A DNA stretch of 64,000 nucleotides, taken from positions 147,028,473-147,092,472 of the forward strand of contig NC_133389.1 in assembly GCF_047511655.1 (NCBI RefSeq). The letters are read 5' to 3'. Origin of the DNA: Castor canadensis. Taxonomy: Eukaryota > Chordata > Mammalia > Rodentia > Castoridae. Below, piece after piece: positions 23,201-35,052 of this stretch (the first letter of the stretch is position 1; each line of letters starts with the position of its first letter). The notes below the pieces were generated by a model, which was given only the letters and a program-made list of their open reading frames with translations, was not told where the DNA came from and searched no databases. Position numbers and translations under genes: made by a program.

Positions 23201-23859
23201 TTCTCTCTAGGCAACAGAAGAAATGAGCCCTTGAGGGAATAGGAGAGAACAGTTAAGAGAAAATCCTATTTGTAAGACAAAGACCAATTTCACCAGGTCC
23301 ACTATTAGACTCGGCTGATGAAAATATTTTTTCTTCTAAACGACAAACTATAGAAAACTATTCCAGAAATGACAAGTTTTACACTTTGACAAACATATGT
23401 ACAAGGAGAACTCAAGAGTTTGCTTGACTCTAGGACAACAAAAGCAGAAATCTCATCGAGGAAGGCTAAAGGCCCGGGTGAAGTTTGCCTGCCGGGCACC
23501 TCTGTCCCTGTGATCATTGATGCTGTCTCCAAGTCTAACGCTAACGACCCCTTATAACTCTTATTGTAAGCGATGTGTTGATTCCAAAGAAATAAAAGCG
23601 CCTTAAAGACGTTCCCAAAATCAATCATAATAGCAGCTGAACGCTGTTAATGGAGAAGACAAGGCAGGAGAGAGCCAGACCTCTGCAGCAGCACGTCCTC
23701 GGAAACGTCTTCGTCTAAATCTGCAGCCCCAGTCTCCTCCAGGCCCCAAGCACCAGCAGAGGAGGTTCAGCATACATTGCAAAGCAGAAGGGAAACACAG
23801 CCCGCTCTCCTTCCAGTGATGCTCAGATGGACCGCAAGTCCCAGCTCCCGGGGCTAACC
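23196..23859. other. Flank of the CpG island
   Basis: GC content rises gradually toward the island. The 82-codon minus-strand frame at 23621-23869 would lie just past the island on the minus strand. It has no recognised domain and no flanking splice logic that I can support. Confidence 0.4.
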
Positions 23860-24960
23860 TGACAGCCACTTCCCGGCGTCTGGCTGCCGCGTTTCAGGGC
23901 AGCGGAAGCAGAATGTCAAATGAATGACCGCGCCGGGGCGCGAGGGTGGAAAACAAAGCCACCTCCCGCCGGCCGATACCTGCGGCGCGAGCGCGGGGCG
24001 CGGGCCGCGCACTCACCTGGGCTGGGCGCCGCGGCGGCGGACTGCGGGTGGGGACCCGGCCGCGGAGCTTCAGGGCGCCCCGCAGTCGGCGGGACTCGCG
24101 CTCGGGCCGCTCCGTGCGCGCCGCGGGGAAAGCAGGCGACCCGGGACGCCGCCGCGCGTCGCATGCAGCCCCTGGCTGCGGCGGCCGCTGCCCCAGAACC
24201 GTGGGACCCTGCGCTACCGTCCCCGAACCCGAGACCCGGGGCAACGACCGGAGAGCTGCGGCTCCCGGAGCAGAGCGCACCCCTCAGCGGCTCTTCCCGC
24301 CGTCCTCCTCAGCGGGCTGGGTCTCGGCTAGCCTTTGTGCTGGCATCTTCCTCGCTCGCAGCGACACTCGGAGCTCCCCAGGCGGCTCCGCGCCGCCACC
24401 ACCCCCGGGTTACGCCGCGCCCCCCGCGCGACCCGCCGATTGTGTCGAGTCAGCGGCGGGGACGCGCGAAGCCATGTCTCCGCCCGCGCTCCGGAGGCCG
24501 CCGGGGTCCGGGCTCCCGGCCGGCCGCTCCCTCTCCAGGCGTCGCCCGCGAGCTGGAGCAGGAGCTGGCCGCCGGCGTCGCCTCCCTCTCCCCGGCCTCC
24601 CTCCCGTCACCACTGTCCTCTGCCCCGCGCGCCCAGGCGCCCGCCCAGCCCCCACCTCGGCCCGCTCACCTCCAGCGCGCCCGCGCCCCTCCCGCCGGGT
24701 GCCCGGGCCACATCTGTCCGCACCGTCCTGGGCGCGTGTCGGGGGCTGTCTGCACGTCGGGGACCCGTGGAAGGAGGCGGGGGGATGACAGGGTGAGGAC
24801 CGGAGTCACAGCCAGACCTCGGCCCGCGGGACGTCCCTAAGGAAGGTGCGCTAGAGGAGGGCGGCGCAGCTGGGCGGAGGATGAGTACCGAGGCTGCGGC
24901 GGAGCCTGAGCCGCTCTCCTCCTGAGAAACCGAAGGACGCCAGCCGTCCTGCCGGCGTTG
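23860..24960. promoter_or_regulatory. CpG island, candidate promoter
   Basis: About 1.1 kb of strongly GC-rich, CpG-dense sequence in an otherwise AT-rich window (for example 'gcgcgagcgcggggcg', 'ccccgcgcgacccgcc'). It lacks any repeat and there is no obvious TATA box, as is usual for CpG-island promoters. Frames up to 306 codons open here on both strands because the GC-rich sequence has few stops; they are low-complexity R/P/A/G and I do not call them proteins. A consensus splice donor on the minus strand at 24019-24011 argues for a first exon transcribed leftwards. A weaker CAG|GTATC donor follows at 23982. The identity of the gene is unknown. Confidence 0.75.
24011..24019 (-). other. Candidate 5' splice site of a minus-strand first exon
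   Basis: The minus strand reads CAG|GTGAGT, a full match to the U1-complementary donor consensus, with the exon ending at 24017 and the intron starting at 24016. The exon would lie in the island to the right (higher coordinates). Whether it is coding is unknown: in the frame from the ATG at 24280 it would end after a glutamine codon (phase 0), but the encoded residues are low-complexity. Confidence 0.5.
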
Positions 24961-25034
24961 CAAAGGACGAAGGAGACCCCTGAGGTCATGCAGGCAGGAC
25001 GGTCCCTACATCCCACCAGACGGCTGAGGAGGAC

Positions 25035-25150
25035 AGTGTCGTGCCTCGGTTTCCCCAACTGCAAGGACAGGATGGTAATCCTGCTACATGGGTGTGGTCA
25101 AAATGAAAAATGGATCATTGAAAGCGTACTTTGCTTTAAAAAGCCACTAA
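25035..25150 (+). mobile_element. MIR remnant
   Basis: 'gcctcggtttccccaactgc' followed by 'aggatggtaatcctgctaca' and 'gcgtactttgc' matches the 3' half of the tRNA-derived MIR SINE. Confidence 0.55.
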
Positions 25151-26765
25151 TATTTAAAATTGCTTTCTGTGTGTTTCTTCTGCACCATTCCTTCGGACTC
25201 GTTCTCACTTAGGAAAACAATTTAATGCTGAAGTAGAAGTCTGTTGCTCCCACCACCACCACCATGGTGTCGATCCAGACATGGGAAAGATTTGCTCTTT
25301 TTGCAGTTAAACTATATCTTTATAGAGAAAGTCGCAAAGCACATCTTCTCTCCAAACAATGGGATAGCCCATCTTTGGGAATTTTTGAATGTATCCTCAT
25401 CCCCTCCTTTTCTGGTAACTGATTGATGTATCCTAAGATACATGTATCAATCTGCCCCCGCACCCACAATGAATCCTGTGGTTCCAGGATATGACACCTC
25501 TCACCCTCATTCCCCAGCACTAGTCACTCATCATGTGCCAGACCACAGTGATAGGTTCTGGGTTACCATGCAGGTCCAGAAACTCAGGTTGGGGCTTTGT
25601 TGAATCTGTTCAGACAGGGAAGCTCTTTAAACTAGGATGACTAAATTGTAAGCGTATGAGCCCGTGATAACAAGGGCCACTGGAGTATGCTAATGAAGTC
25701 AAGTTTAAAGGAAGAAAGGCTTGGAAGAGAAGGTGATGCCTGGCCCTCTCAGGAGCCTTGGGAGGCAAATGTGTCTGCAGTGAGTGATCTCTACTCCAGC
25801 AGCCCATTGAAAAATTTCCTCAAGACCCGTTTCAGTTTGTCACATATCACAAAAGAGTCCTGACTCAGTCTCCTGGACCTGTCATCCCAGGCATCATGGA
25901 TGAACCCCTCCCTGCCAGAGGTCTGACTCTAGTTTCTACTGCAAGAATCCTGATGGCACACGATGTGCTTTTTCTAAAACTTAGACGAGCAACCCCATCC
26001 CTGCAACCTTTTGCCAACTGTATTATAACCACTGTGTTAACAATTTATCTTTAAACTGAAAAACTTAAAATGAATAGAGGTAAAGTGGATCAGTATCAAT
26101 ACCCTAGATTTTTTTCAAAGAAACAAACTATCTTTAAAACTTTCAACATATCAACCATTGTAACAAAGGAGCAAAATAAAGTTAATAGCAAAATCATCCT
26201 AAAATCTTAGAACTTGCAAAGGTATGTAAAGGTTAGGTTCTTTCATACAGCACTCCCAGGCCTGATCACTGCCACTGCCCAATATAGGTTCCTGTTCACA
26301 GGATCTGTGACTGGGTCTCACCTAGCTTCTTATTAATCCATTCCCATTAAAAAAAAAAACCTCAAGTGTTTCAAAAGCTGGTCAATTCTATGTTGAAACT
26401 GACATAACATTAGAAATGTGATTCTTTATAATAAGTCAAAGCACTAGAGACACAAGTGGACCACTCAAGTGGACCACTTAATTGTCACTCTTCCAAGATT
26501 TGTACATGGTCCTTAACTTCTTGTCATGTGACAGTGTCCTGACCCTTCAATATCCTTGGTGAGCTCCTTTCCATCAATGTGCTTGGGTTTGTGAATGCTC
26601 CTCCTTGAAGCCCAGTGTCCAAGCTAAACCTAAAGACAGATTCCAAGAAACTTAAAGACACTTTCCAATACTCCTTCCATGCCTTACAGACATGTCTACA
26701 TGGTTTTATGCATTTGAAAAAGTTTAAAAAGTAATATATTTTGATCTCAAGAGATTTGTAATAGA
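25151..26765. other. No recognised feature
   Basis: About 1.6 kb with no identifiable repeat or gene. There is a CAC-type short repeat at 25251-25264. The small frames (60-66 codons) at 25244-25807 overlap on both strands and show no motif. Confidence 0.45.
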
Positions 26766-28101
26766 ATAAACATTTGTGTTCCCCAAAATTTATGTGTCCT
26801 GACCTTCAATGTGATGAAGTTAAGAAGAGAGGGCCTATAAAGGAAATGCAAATCAAAACCACACTAAGAACACCTCACCCCTGTTAAAATAGCTATCATC
26901 AAAACACCAAGAACAACAGGTGTTAGCAAGGATGTGGGGAGAAAGGAACTCTCGTACACTGCTAGTAAGAATGCAAGCTAGTGCAACCACTCTGGAAAAC
27001 AATTTGGAGGCTTCTTAAAAAACTAAACATAGATCTGCCATATGATCCAGCAATCCCACTCCTAGGGATATACCCAAAGGGATGTGACTCAGGTTACTCC
27101 AGAGGCACCTGCACACCCATGTTTATTGCAGCACTATTCACAGTAGCCAAGTTATGGAAACAGCCAAGATGTCCCACTACAGAAGAATGGATTAAGAAAA
27201 TGTGCTATTTATACACAATGGAATTTTACTCAGCCATGAAGAAGAATGAAATCTTATCATTCACAAGTAAATGGATGGAACTCAAGAGCATCATCCTGAG
27301 TGAGGTTAGCCAGGCTCAGAAGACCAAAAATCTTATATTCTCCCTCATATGTGGACTTTAGATCTAGGGCAAAGGCAGTAATGTTGTTGGACTTGGGTCA
27401 CACGCTAAGGGGAGAGCACATACGGGAGGAATGGGGATAGGTACAAAACTCAAAACTTGAAAGTGTTTGATGTCCCCACTGCAGAGGAGCTAATACAGTA
27501 ACCTTAAAGTGACAGAGATCAATATGGGAAGGTGACTGGGAAGTATTAAGAGGTCAGGTAGAGATGAATCAATTCAGGTTGTAATATACTTGTGCATGGA
27601 AGCAATGCTAGGAATCTCTCTGTATAGCTATCCTTATCTCAACTAGCAAAAACGTTTTGTCTTTCTTATTATTGTTTATGTCTTCTCTTCAACAAAATTG
27701 GAGAAGAGGGCAGAATAGGTTCATCATGGAAGTAAGGGGGGTGAGGGGGAGAGGGAGTGGGCGGGGGTCAGGGGGGAGAAATGATCCCAATAATGTATGC
27801 ACATATGAATAAATGAATAAAGAAAAAAAAGAAGAGAGGGCCTTTGGATGGTGATTAAATCATGAGCAGACTAGTGTCATTTTATTAAAGGGTCCGTTGG
27901 AAGCTCTCTCACCCTCTTTCTATCACAAAGAAAAGAAGGTAGTCTGCAACCACAAGAGGACCCTAACCTGAACCCAACCATGTTGGAACCCTGATCTTAG
28001 GCTTCTCACCTCCAAAACTATGAAAAATAAATAAGTATCTGCTGTGTATAAGTCACCCCATCTATGATACTTAGTTACAGAGCCCAAAATAACATAAGAC
28101 T
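26766..28101 (+). mobile_element. MLT1-like LTR split by an L1 insertion
   Basis: The left half (26766-26836: 'gtgttccccaaaatttatgt', 'cttcaatgtgatgaag') and right half (27831-28101: 'tttggatggtgattaaatca', 'ggaagctctctcaccctctt', 'gatcttaggcttctcacctc', 'tgaaaaataaataagtatc') form one MaLR-type LTR. The break is filled by the L1 fragment 26837-27830. Confidence 0.7.
26822..27843 (+). mobile_element. 5'-truncated L1 with perfect target-site duplication
   Basis: A 3' L1 fragment (26837-27830) flanked by the exact 13-bp duplication gaagagagggcct (26824-26836 and 27831-27843). It holds the last part of ORF2 (frame 26981-27361 with [16 protein letters not shown] and [15 protein letters not shown]), a 3' UTR with a G-rich tract near 27735-27777, and an A-rich tail. 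The ORF2 fragment upstream of 26981 is frameshifted. The perfect duplication implies a fairly young insertion. Confidence 0.95.
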
Positions 28102-29012
28102 ACTGTCTCTTTTCATTCTAACTTCCATTTACCATAATTCTCCTCATGTCTGGAAGAATTGGGGCAGTTGAGGACATTTTGGAGATCTAGCTGAGGGAGG
28201 GTGAGTTAGTTAAGGGTCATAAATCATGTGGTCCCTGGGAATTTGCAGCCTATTATAACAATGACAACTATTCTGACTGCTCAAAGACTTGCAGTCACTT
28301 GGGTTGCTTAGTGTGACAAAGGAGAAAAGTCAGAAATCATATCACCAAATGAATGCATTCTCTGGGACCTGCAGGGAAATATATGGGTAGAAGATTGCTG
28401 ATGTTTGAAATCTATGCTTCCAGACTTAGGATATGGAAAATCCTCCCACATCTTATGCTTTACATATATAGAAATGTCAAAGAGATTTTCAAAATTTGAC
28501 AAAAATCCTAAAAATGTAATTGACTTTCCCAATAGTGACTTGTGCACTAGAAAAAAACTCTTCTAAGCCAACAGTAATACAAATAAATTTTGATCAACTT
28601 TGCTAGTGGAAGACTGAAATATCTATTAGAGAATATAATGTGATGAAATCATTTTCATATGAAAAAGAAACAGAAGAATATAGGGCCAAAATATATAAGC
28701 CCTATGTTTTATCTGCTCTTCTGTATTTGCAATGTATATTTTTCTTAAAGAGTGCCCCAGAATGTGCAGTCTTTGATCCTTACAAATCTTGAATCTATCC
28801 CCATTCAACTTGATAGTCTATGTACTAATCAGTGTAGCACTCAGGAGTGAGAACTTTCAGTTGAAAAAAATGCTAACTTACACACAGTATTGCCTTAAGA
28901 CATCCATTTCTGTATCATTTCATCTATCAACCATCATAAGGACACGAATAAACCACTGTTGTAACTTGGGAACTGAAGGCATGACGAAAGAACATCCATT
29001 TGAATGCCAAAA
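28102..29012. other. No recognised feature
   Basis: About 0.9 kb of AT-rich sequence between the MLT1-like LTR and L1 copy 2. The frames (60-79 codons, minus strand) have no domain. Confidence 0.45.
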
Positions 29013-29509
29013 TATATTTTTTTTTCATTTTTCTTTTATTATTCATATGTGCATACAAGGCTTGGTTTATTTCTCCCCCCTGCCCCCACCCCCTCCCTTA
29101 CCACCCACTCCACTCCCTCCCACTCCCCCCCTCAACACCCAGCAGAAACTATTTTGCCCTTATCTCTAATTTTGTTGTAGAGAGAGTATAAGCAATAATA
29201 GGAAGGAACAAGGGGTTTTGCTGGTTGAGATAAGGATAGCTATACAGGGCATTGACTCACATTGATTTCCTGTGCGTGGGTGTTACCTTCTAGGTTAATT
29301 CTTTTTAATCTAACCTTTTCTCTAGTTCCTGGTCCCCTTTTCCTATTGGCCTCAGTTGCTTTAAGGTATCTGCTTTAGTTTCTCTGCATTAAGGGCAACA
29401 AATGCTAGCTAGTTTTTTAGGTGTCTTACCTATCCTCACCCCTCCCTTGTGTGCTCTCGCTTTTATCATGTGCTCATAGTCCAATCCCCTTGTTGTGTTT
29501 GCCCTTGAT

Positions 29510-32500
29510 CTAATGTCCACATATGAGGGAGAACATACGATTTTTGGTCTTTTGAGCCAGGCTAACCTCACTCAGAATGATGTTCTCCAATTCCATCCAT
29601 TTACCAGCGAATGATAAAATTTCGTTCTTCTTCATGGCTGCATAAAATTCCATTGTGTATAGATACCACATTTTCTTAATCCATTCGTCAGTGGTGGGGC
29701 ATCTTGGCTGTTTCCATAACTTGGCTATTGTGAATAGTGCCGCAATAAACATGGATGTGCAGGTGCCTCTGGAGTAACAGTCTTTTGGGTATATCCCCAA
29801 GAGTGGTATTGCTGGATCAAATGGTAGATCGATGTCCAGCTTTTTAAGTAGCCTCCAAATTTTTTTCCAGAGTGGTTGTACTAGTCTACATTCCCACCAA
29901 CAGTGTAAGAGGGTTCCTTTTTCCCCACATCCTCGCCAACACCTGTTGTTGGTGGTGTTGCTGATGATGGCTATTCTAACAGGGGTGAGGTGGAATCTTA
30001 GTGTGGTTTTAATTTGCATTTCCTTTATTGCTAGAGATGGTGAGCATTTTTTCATGTGTTTTCTGGCCATTTGAATTTCTTCTTTTGAGAAAGTTCTGTT
30101 TAGTTCTCTTGCCCATTTCTTTATTGGTTCATTAGTTTTGGGAGAATTTAGTTTTTTAAGTTCCCTGTATATTCTGGTTATCAGTCCTTTGTCTGATGTA
30201 TAGTTGGCAAATATTTTCTCCCACTCTGTGGGTGTTCTCTTCAGTTTAGAGACCATTTCTTTTGATGAACAGAAGCTTTTTAGTTTTATGAGGTCCCATT
30301 TATCTATGCTATCTCTTAGTTGCTGTGCTGCTGGGGTTTCATTGAGAAAGTTCTTACCTATACCTACTAACTCCAGAGTATTTCCTACTCTTTCTTGTAT
30401 CAACTTAAGAGTTTGGGGTCTGATATTAAGATCCTTGATCCATTTTGAGTTAATCTTGGTATAGGGTGATATACATGGATCTAGTTTCAGTTTTTTGCAG
30501 ACTGCTAACCAGTTTTCCCAGCAGTTTTTGTTGAAGAGGCTGCTATTTCTCCATCGTATATTTTTAGCTCCTTTGTCAAAGATAAGTTGCTTATAGTTGT
30601 GTGGCTTCATATCTGGATCCTCTATTCTGTTCCACTGGTCTTCATGTCTGTTTTTGTGCCAGTACCATGCTGTTTTTATTATTATTGCTTTTTAATATAG
30701 TTTGAAGTCAGGTATTGTGATACCTCCTGCATTGTTCTTTTGACTGAGTATTGCCTTGGCTATTCGTGGCCTCTTGTGTTTCCATATAAATTTAACAGTA
30801 GATTTTTCAATCTCTTTGATGAATGTCATTGGAATTTTGATGGGAATTGCATTAAACATGTAGATTACTTTTGGGAGTATAGACATTTTTACTATGTTGA
30901 TTCTACCAATCCATGAGCATGGGAGATCTCTCCACTTTCTATAGTCTTCCTCAATCTCTTTCTTCAGAAGTGTATAGTTTTCCTTGTAGAGGTCTTTCAC
31001 ATCTTTTGTTAGGTTTACACCTAGGTATTTGATTTTTTTTGAGGCTATTGTAAATGGAATTGTTTTCATACATTCTTTTTCCGTTTGCTCATTGTTAGTG
31101 TATAGAAATGCTAATGATTTTTCTATGTTGATTTTATATCCTGCTACCTTGCTATAGCTATTGATGATGTCTAGAAGCTTCTGAGTAGAGTTTTTTGGGT
31201 CTTTAAGGTATAGGATCATGTCGTCTGCAAATAGGGATATTTTGACAGTTTCTTTACCTATTTGTATTCCTTTTATTCCTTCTTCTTGCCTAATTGCTCT
31301 GGCTAGGAATTCCAGTACTATGTTGAATAGGAGTGGAGATAGTGGGCATCCTTGTCTGGTTCCTGATTTAAGAGGGAATGGTTTTAATTTTTCTCCGTTA
31401 AGTATAATGCTGGCTGTAGGTTTGTCATATATGGCTTTTATAATGTTGAGGAACTTTCCTTCTATTCCTAGTTTTCTTAGAGCTTTTATCATGAAATGAT
31501 GTTGGATCTTATCAAAGGCTTTTTCTGCATCTATTGAGATGATCAAGTGGTTTTTGTCTTTGCTTCTGTTAATGTGGTTTATTACGTTTATTGATTTTCG
31601 TATGTTGAACCACCCCTGCATCCCTGGGATGAAGCCTACCTGGTCGTGGTGAATAATCTTTTTGATGTGTTGCTGAATTCGATTTGCCATTATTTTGTTG
31701 AGGATTTTTGCATCAATGTTCATTAAGGAGATTGGCCTATAGTTCTCCTTTTTGGAGGTGTCTTTGCCTGGTTTTGGGATAAGTGTAATAGTGGCTTCAT
31801 AAAATGTGTTTGGCAGTTTTCCTTCCCTTTCTATTTCATGGAACAGTTTAAGGAGGGTTGGTATCAGTTCTTCTTTAAAGGTCTGATAGAATTCAGCAGA
31901 GAATCCATCTGGTCCTGGACTTTTCTTTTTGGGGAGACTCTTGATTGCTGCTTCAATTTCATTTTGTGTTATAGGTCTATTCAGGTGATTAATTTCCTCT
32001 TGGTTCAGTTTTGGATGATCATATGTATCTAGAAATCTGTCCATTTCTTTTAGATTTTCAAATTTATTTGAATATAGGTTCTCAAAGTAGTCTCTGATGA
32101 TTTCCTGGACTTCCATGGTGTTTGTTGTTATCTCCCCTTTTGCATTCCTGATTCTACTAATTTGGGTTTTTTCTCTCCTCATTTTAGTCAGGTTTGCCAG
32201 GGGTCTATCGATCTTGTTTATTTTTTCAAAGAACCAACTTTTTGTTTCATTAATTCTTTGTATGGTTTTTTTGGTTTCTATTTCGTTGATTTCAGCTCTT
32301 ATTTTTATTATTTCTCTCCTTCTATTTGTTTTGGGATTTGCTTGTTCTTGTTTTTCTAGGAGTTTGAGATGTATCATTAGGTCATTGATTTGGGATCTTT
32401 CAATCTTTTTAATATATGCACTCATGGCTATAAACTTTCCTCTCAAGACTGCCTTAGCTGTGTCCCATAGGTTCCGGTAGGTTGTGTTTTCATTTTCATT

Positions 32501-33328
32501 GACTTCTAGGAACTTTTTAATTTCCTCTTTTATTGCATCGATGATCCATTCTTCATTAAGTAATGAGTTATTTAGTTTCCAGCTGTTTGCATGTTTTTTG
32601 TCTTTACTTTTGTTGTTGAGTTCTACTTTTACTGCATTGTGGTCAGATAGTATGCATGGTATTATTTCTATTTTCTTATATTTGCTGAGGCTTGCTTTGT
32701 GCCCTAGGATATGATCTATTTTGGAGAAGGTTCCATGGGCTGCTGAGAAGAATGTATATTGTGTAGAGGTTGGATGAAATGTTCTGTAGACATCTACTAG
32801 GTCCACTTGATCTATTGCATATTTTAGATCTTGGATTTCTTTATTGAGTTTTTGTTTGGATGACCTATCTATTGATGATAATGGAGTGTTAAAGTCTCCC
32901 ACAACCACTGTGTTGGCATTTATATATGCTTTTAGGTCTTTCAGGGTATGTTTGATGAAATTGGGTGCGTTGACATTGGGTGCGTACAGATTGATGATTA
33001 TTATTTCCTTTTGGTCTATTTCCCCTTTTATTAGTATGGAATGTCCTTCTTTATCTCGTTTGATCAATGTAGGTTTGAAGTCTACTTTGTCAGAGATAAG
33101 TATTGCTACTCCTGCTTGTTTTCGGGGGCCATTGGCTTGGTAAATCTTCTTCCAGCCTTTCATCCTAAGCATATGCTTATTTCTGTTGGTGAGATGAGTC
33201 TCCTGTAAGCAACAAATTGTTGGATCTTCTTTTTTAATCCATTTTGTCAAACGGTGTCTTTTGATGGGTGAATTAAGTCCATTAACATTAAGTGTTAGTA
33301 CTGATAGGTATGTGGTGATTCCTGCCAT
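29510..33328 (-). pseudogene. L1 ORF2 (EN-RT), one nonsense codon
   Basis: This ORF encodes the L1 endonuclease-reverse transcriptase that nicks target DNA and primes reverse transcription. It is 1272 codons from [11 protein letters not shown] to the stop, close to the usual ~1275. The order is EN domain (LNVNG at 13-17, QETHL with E43, GDFN near 145, SDHN near 230), RT domain ([17 protein letters not shown] near residue 700) and Cys-rich C-terminus ([18 protein letters not shown]). The only visible lesion is a TAC-to-TAA change at 30692-30694 (codon 879), which leaves an 878-residue product with EN and RT but no C-terminal domain. The frame reopens at once. It starts 50 nt after ORF1. Confidence 0.95.
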
Positions 33329-33378
33329 TTAGTTATCTTAGTTGTTTGAAGGTTTGATTGTGTGTACCTAACTTGATG

Positions 33379-34581
33379 TTACTCTCTACTGTCTTGCTTT
33401 TTCTTATCCTGTGGTTTGGTGCTGCCTGCCTTTTCATGGTTAAGTTGGGTGTCACTTTCTGTGTGCAGGATCCCTTGCAGAATCTTTTGTAATGGTGGCT
33501 TTGTGGTCACATATTGTTTTAGTTTCTGCTTATCATGGAAGACTTTTATTGCTCCATCTATTTTGAATGATAGCTTTGCTGGGTAGAGTATCCTGGGGTT
33601 GAAGTTATTTTCATTCAGTGCCCGGAAGATCTCACCCCACGCTCTTCTTGCTTTTAATGTTTCTGTTGAGAAGTCTGCTGTGATTTTGATGGGTTTACCT
33701 TTGTATGTTACTTGTTTTTTCTCTCTTGCAGCCTTCAATATTCTTTCCTTAGTTTCTGAACTTGTTGTTTTAATGATGATATGTCGTGGAGTAGTTCTAT
33801 TTTGATCTGGTCTGTTTGGTGTCCTGGAGGCCTCTTGCATTTGTATGGGAATATCTTTCTCTAGATTTGGGAAATTTTCCGTTATTATTTTGTTGAATAT
33901 ATTACTCATTCCCTTCGCTTGCACCTCTTCTCCTTCTTCGATGCCCATGATTCTCAAGTTTGGTCTTTTGATGGAGTCAGTGAGTTCTTGCATTTTCTTT
34001 TCACAGGTCTTGAGTTGTTTAATTAGTAGTTCTTCAGTTTTTCCTTTAATTACCATTTCATCTTCAAGTTCTGAGATTCTGTCTTCTGTTTGTTCTATTC
34101 TGCTGGATTGGCCTTCCGTTTTGTTTTGCAGTTCTGTTTCGTTCTTTTTTCTGAGGTTTTCCATATCCTGGCTGTTTTCTTCTTTATTGTTGTCTATTTT
34201 TGTCCTGAGTTCGTTTATCCATTTATTCATTGTGTTCTCTCTTTCATTTTGGTGTTTATACAGTGCTTCTATGGTTTCCTTTATTTCTTCTTTTGCTTTT
34301 TCAAATTCTCTATTTTTATTGTCTTGGAATTTCTTGAGTGTCTCCTGTACATTTTGGTTGACCCTATCCAGTATCATCTCTATAAAATTCTCATTGAGTA
34401 CTTGTAGTATGTCTTCTTTTAAATTATTCTTGTAGGCTTCATTGGGTCCTTTGGCATAGTTTATCTTCATTTTGTTGGAGTCTGGCTCTGAGTTTCTGTT
34501 CTCTTCATTCCCCTCTGGTTCCTGTACTAATTTTTTGCTGTGGGGAAACTGGTTTCCTTGTTTTTTCTGTCTTCCTGTCAT
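33379..34581 (-). CDS. L1 ORF1 protein (RNA-binding chaperone)
   Basis: ORF1p coats L1 RNA as trimers and acts as a nucleic-acid chaperone in the L1 ribonucleoprotein. I place the start at MTGRQKKQGNQ (ATG at 34581-34579), giving 400 residues, because basic N-termini of this kind are usual. Order: basic N-terminus; coiled coil (about residues 45-190, heptads rich in E, K and N); RRM beginning near RPNLRIMGIEEGEE; C-terminal domain with ITADFSTETLKARR and FNPRILYPAKLSF. The frame is open for 60 further codons upstream (to 34761) with a hydrophobic reading that I regard as untranslated. It differs from copy 3 at about a dozen residues and has one extra Gln. Confidence 0.93.
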   Translation of the reverse strand: MTGRQKKQGNQFPHSKKLVQEPEGNEENRNSEPDSNKMKINYAKGPNEAYKNNLKEDILQVLNENFIEMILDRVNQNVQETLKKFQDNKNREFEKAKEEIKETIEALYKHQNERENTMNKWINELRTKIDNNKEENSQDMENLRKKNETELQNKTEGQSSRIEQTEDRISELEDEMVIKGKTEELLIKQLKTCEKKMQELTDSIKRPNLRIMGIEEGEEVQAKGMSNIFNKIITENFPNLEKDIPIQMQEASRTPNRPDQNRTTPRHIIIKTTSSETKERILKAAREKKQVTYKGKPIKITADFSTETLKARRAWGEIFRALNENNFNPRILYPAKLSFKIDGAIKVFHDKQKLKQYVTTKPPLQKILQGILHTESDTQLNHEKAGSTKPQDKKKQDSRE

Positions 34582-35052
34582 TGTCCTTGGTGTTGTTACT
34601 GTCCCTGTACTGTGTGTAATTAAGTATTTTCTAGCTTGTAATAATAACAATGGTAATATTGAGAATGGAAGAGTGAGCTGAGATGGAAAGCAAGAAGTTA
34701 AAGAAAAGGGGAAAACAAATATACAGACAAGAGGGAGAAAGCAGAACAAGGTATCAGACAAGAGAGTTTCAAAGGTATAAACAGGGAGTGTTAGTGTACT
34801 AATCGACAGTAAGCTGGTCTGCGTCTTCCCAAGCCATATGGGCGCCGGCCACTGGCGGCCCGGGGGCCTCCTCGGTTCTCCGTTTAACGTGAAGTGGAGA
34901 TTCTCTGCGCCGGCTGGAGATGTGGAGGGGTCAAAGTTATGCCTTTTCTCGGTGATTATGCCTGCAAAGTGTGTCTCCAGCGTCTCTCCAAGATTTCACT
35001 ATAGGAGACTCGCTTTCTGCTTCCTACCTCTAGCCGCCATCTTGGAATTCTC
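34582..35052 (-). other. L1 5' UTR lacking the 985-nt intron (copy 2)
   Basis: On the minus strand, exon-1-like sequence (35050 to 34814, 237 nt) ending in gaccag is joined directly to cttactgtcg (34813 onward), which continues to ORF1. In copy 3 the same two edges flank 55495-56479, which begins GTGAGC and ends TTCAG. The YY1-type motif ccaagatggcggc at the 5' end is kept. Confidence 0.9.

Noticed and set aside
23894-24280. 128-codon minus-strand frame crossing the splice donor
   Set aside because: Reads through the consensus donor and has no recognisable domain; I report the donor but not a protein.
23920-24840. 306-codon + frame (and 280- and 153-codon frames) in the GC-rich island
   Set aside because: Overlapping long frames on both strands with low-complexity Arg/Pro/Ala/Gly composition and no domain; expected where stop codons are rare in GC-rich DNA.
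33845-34435. 196-codon + frame opposite L1 ORF1 (and the equivalent 203-codon one at 56834-57445)
   Set aside because: Antisense shadow of the coiled-coil region of ORF1; hydrophobic because of the codon composition on the opposite strand.
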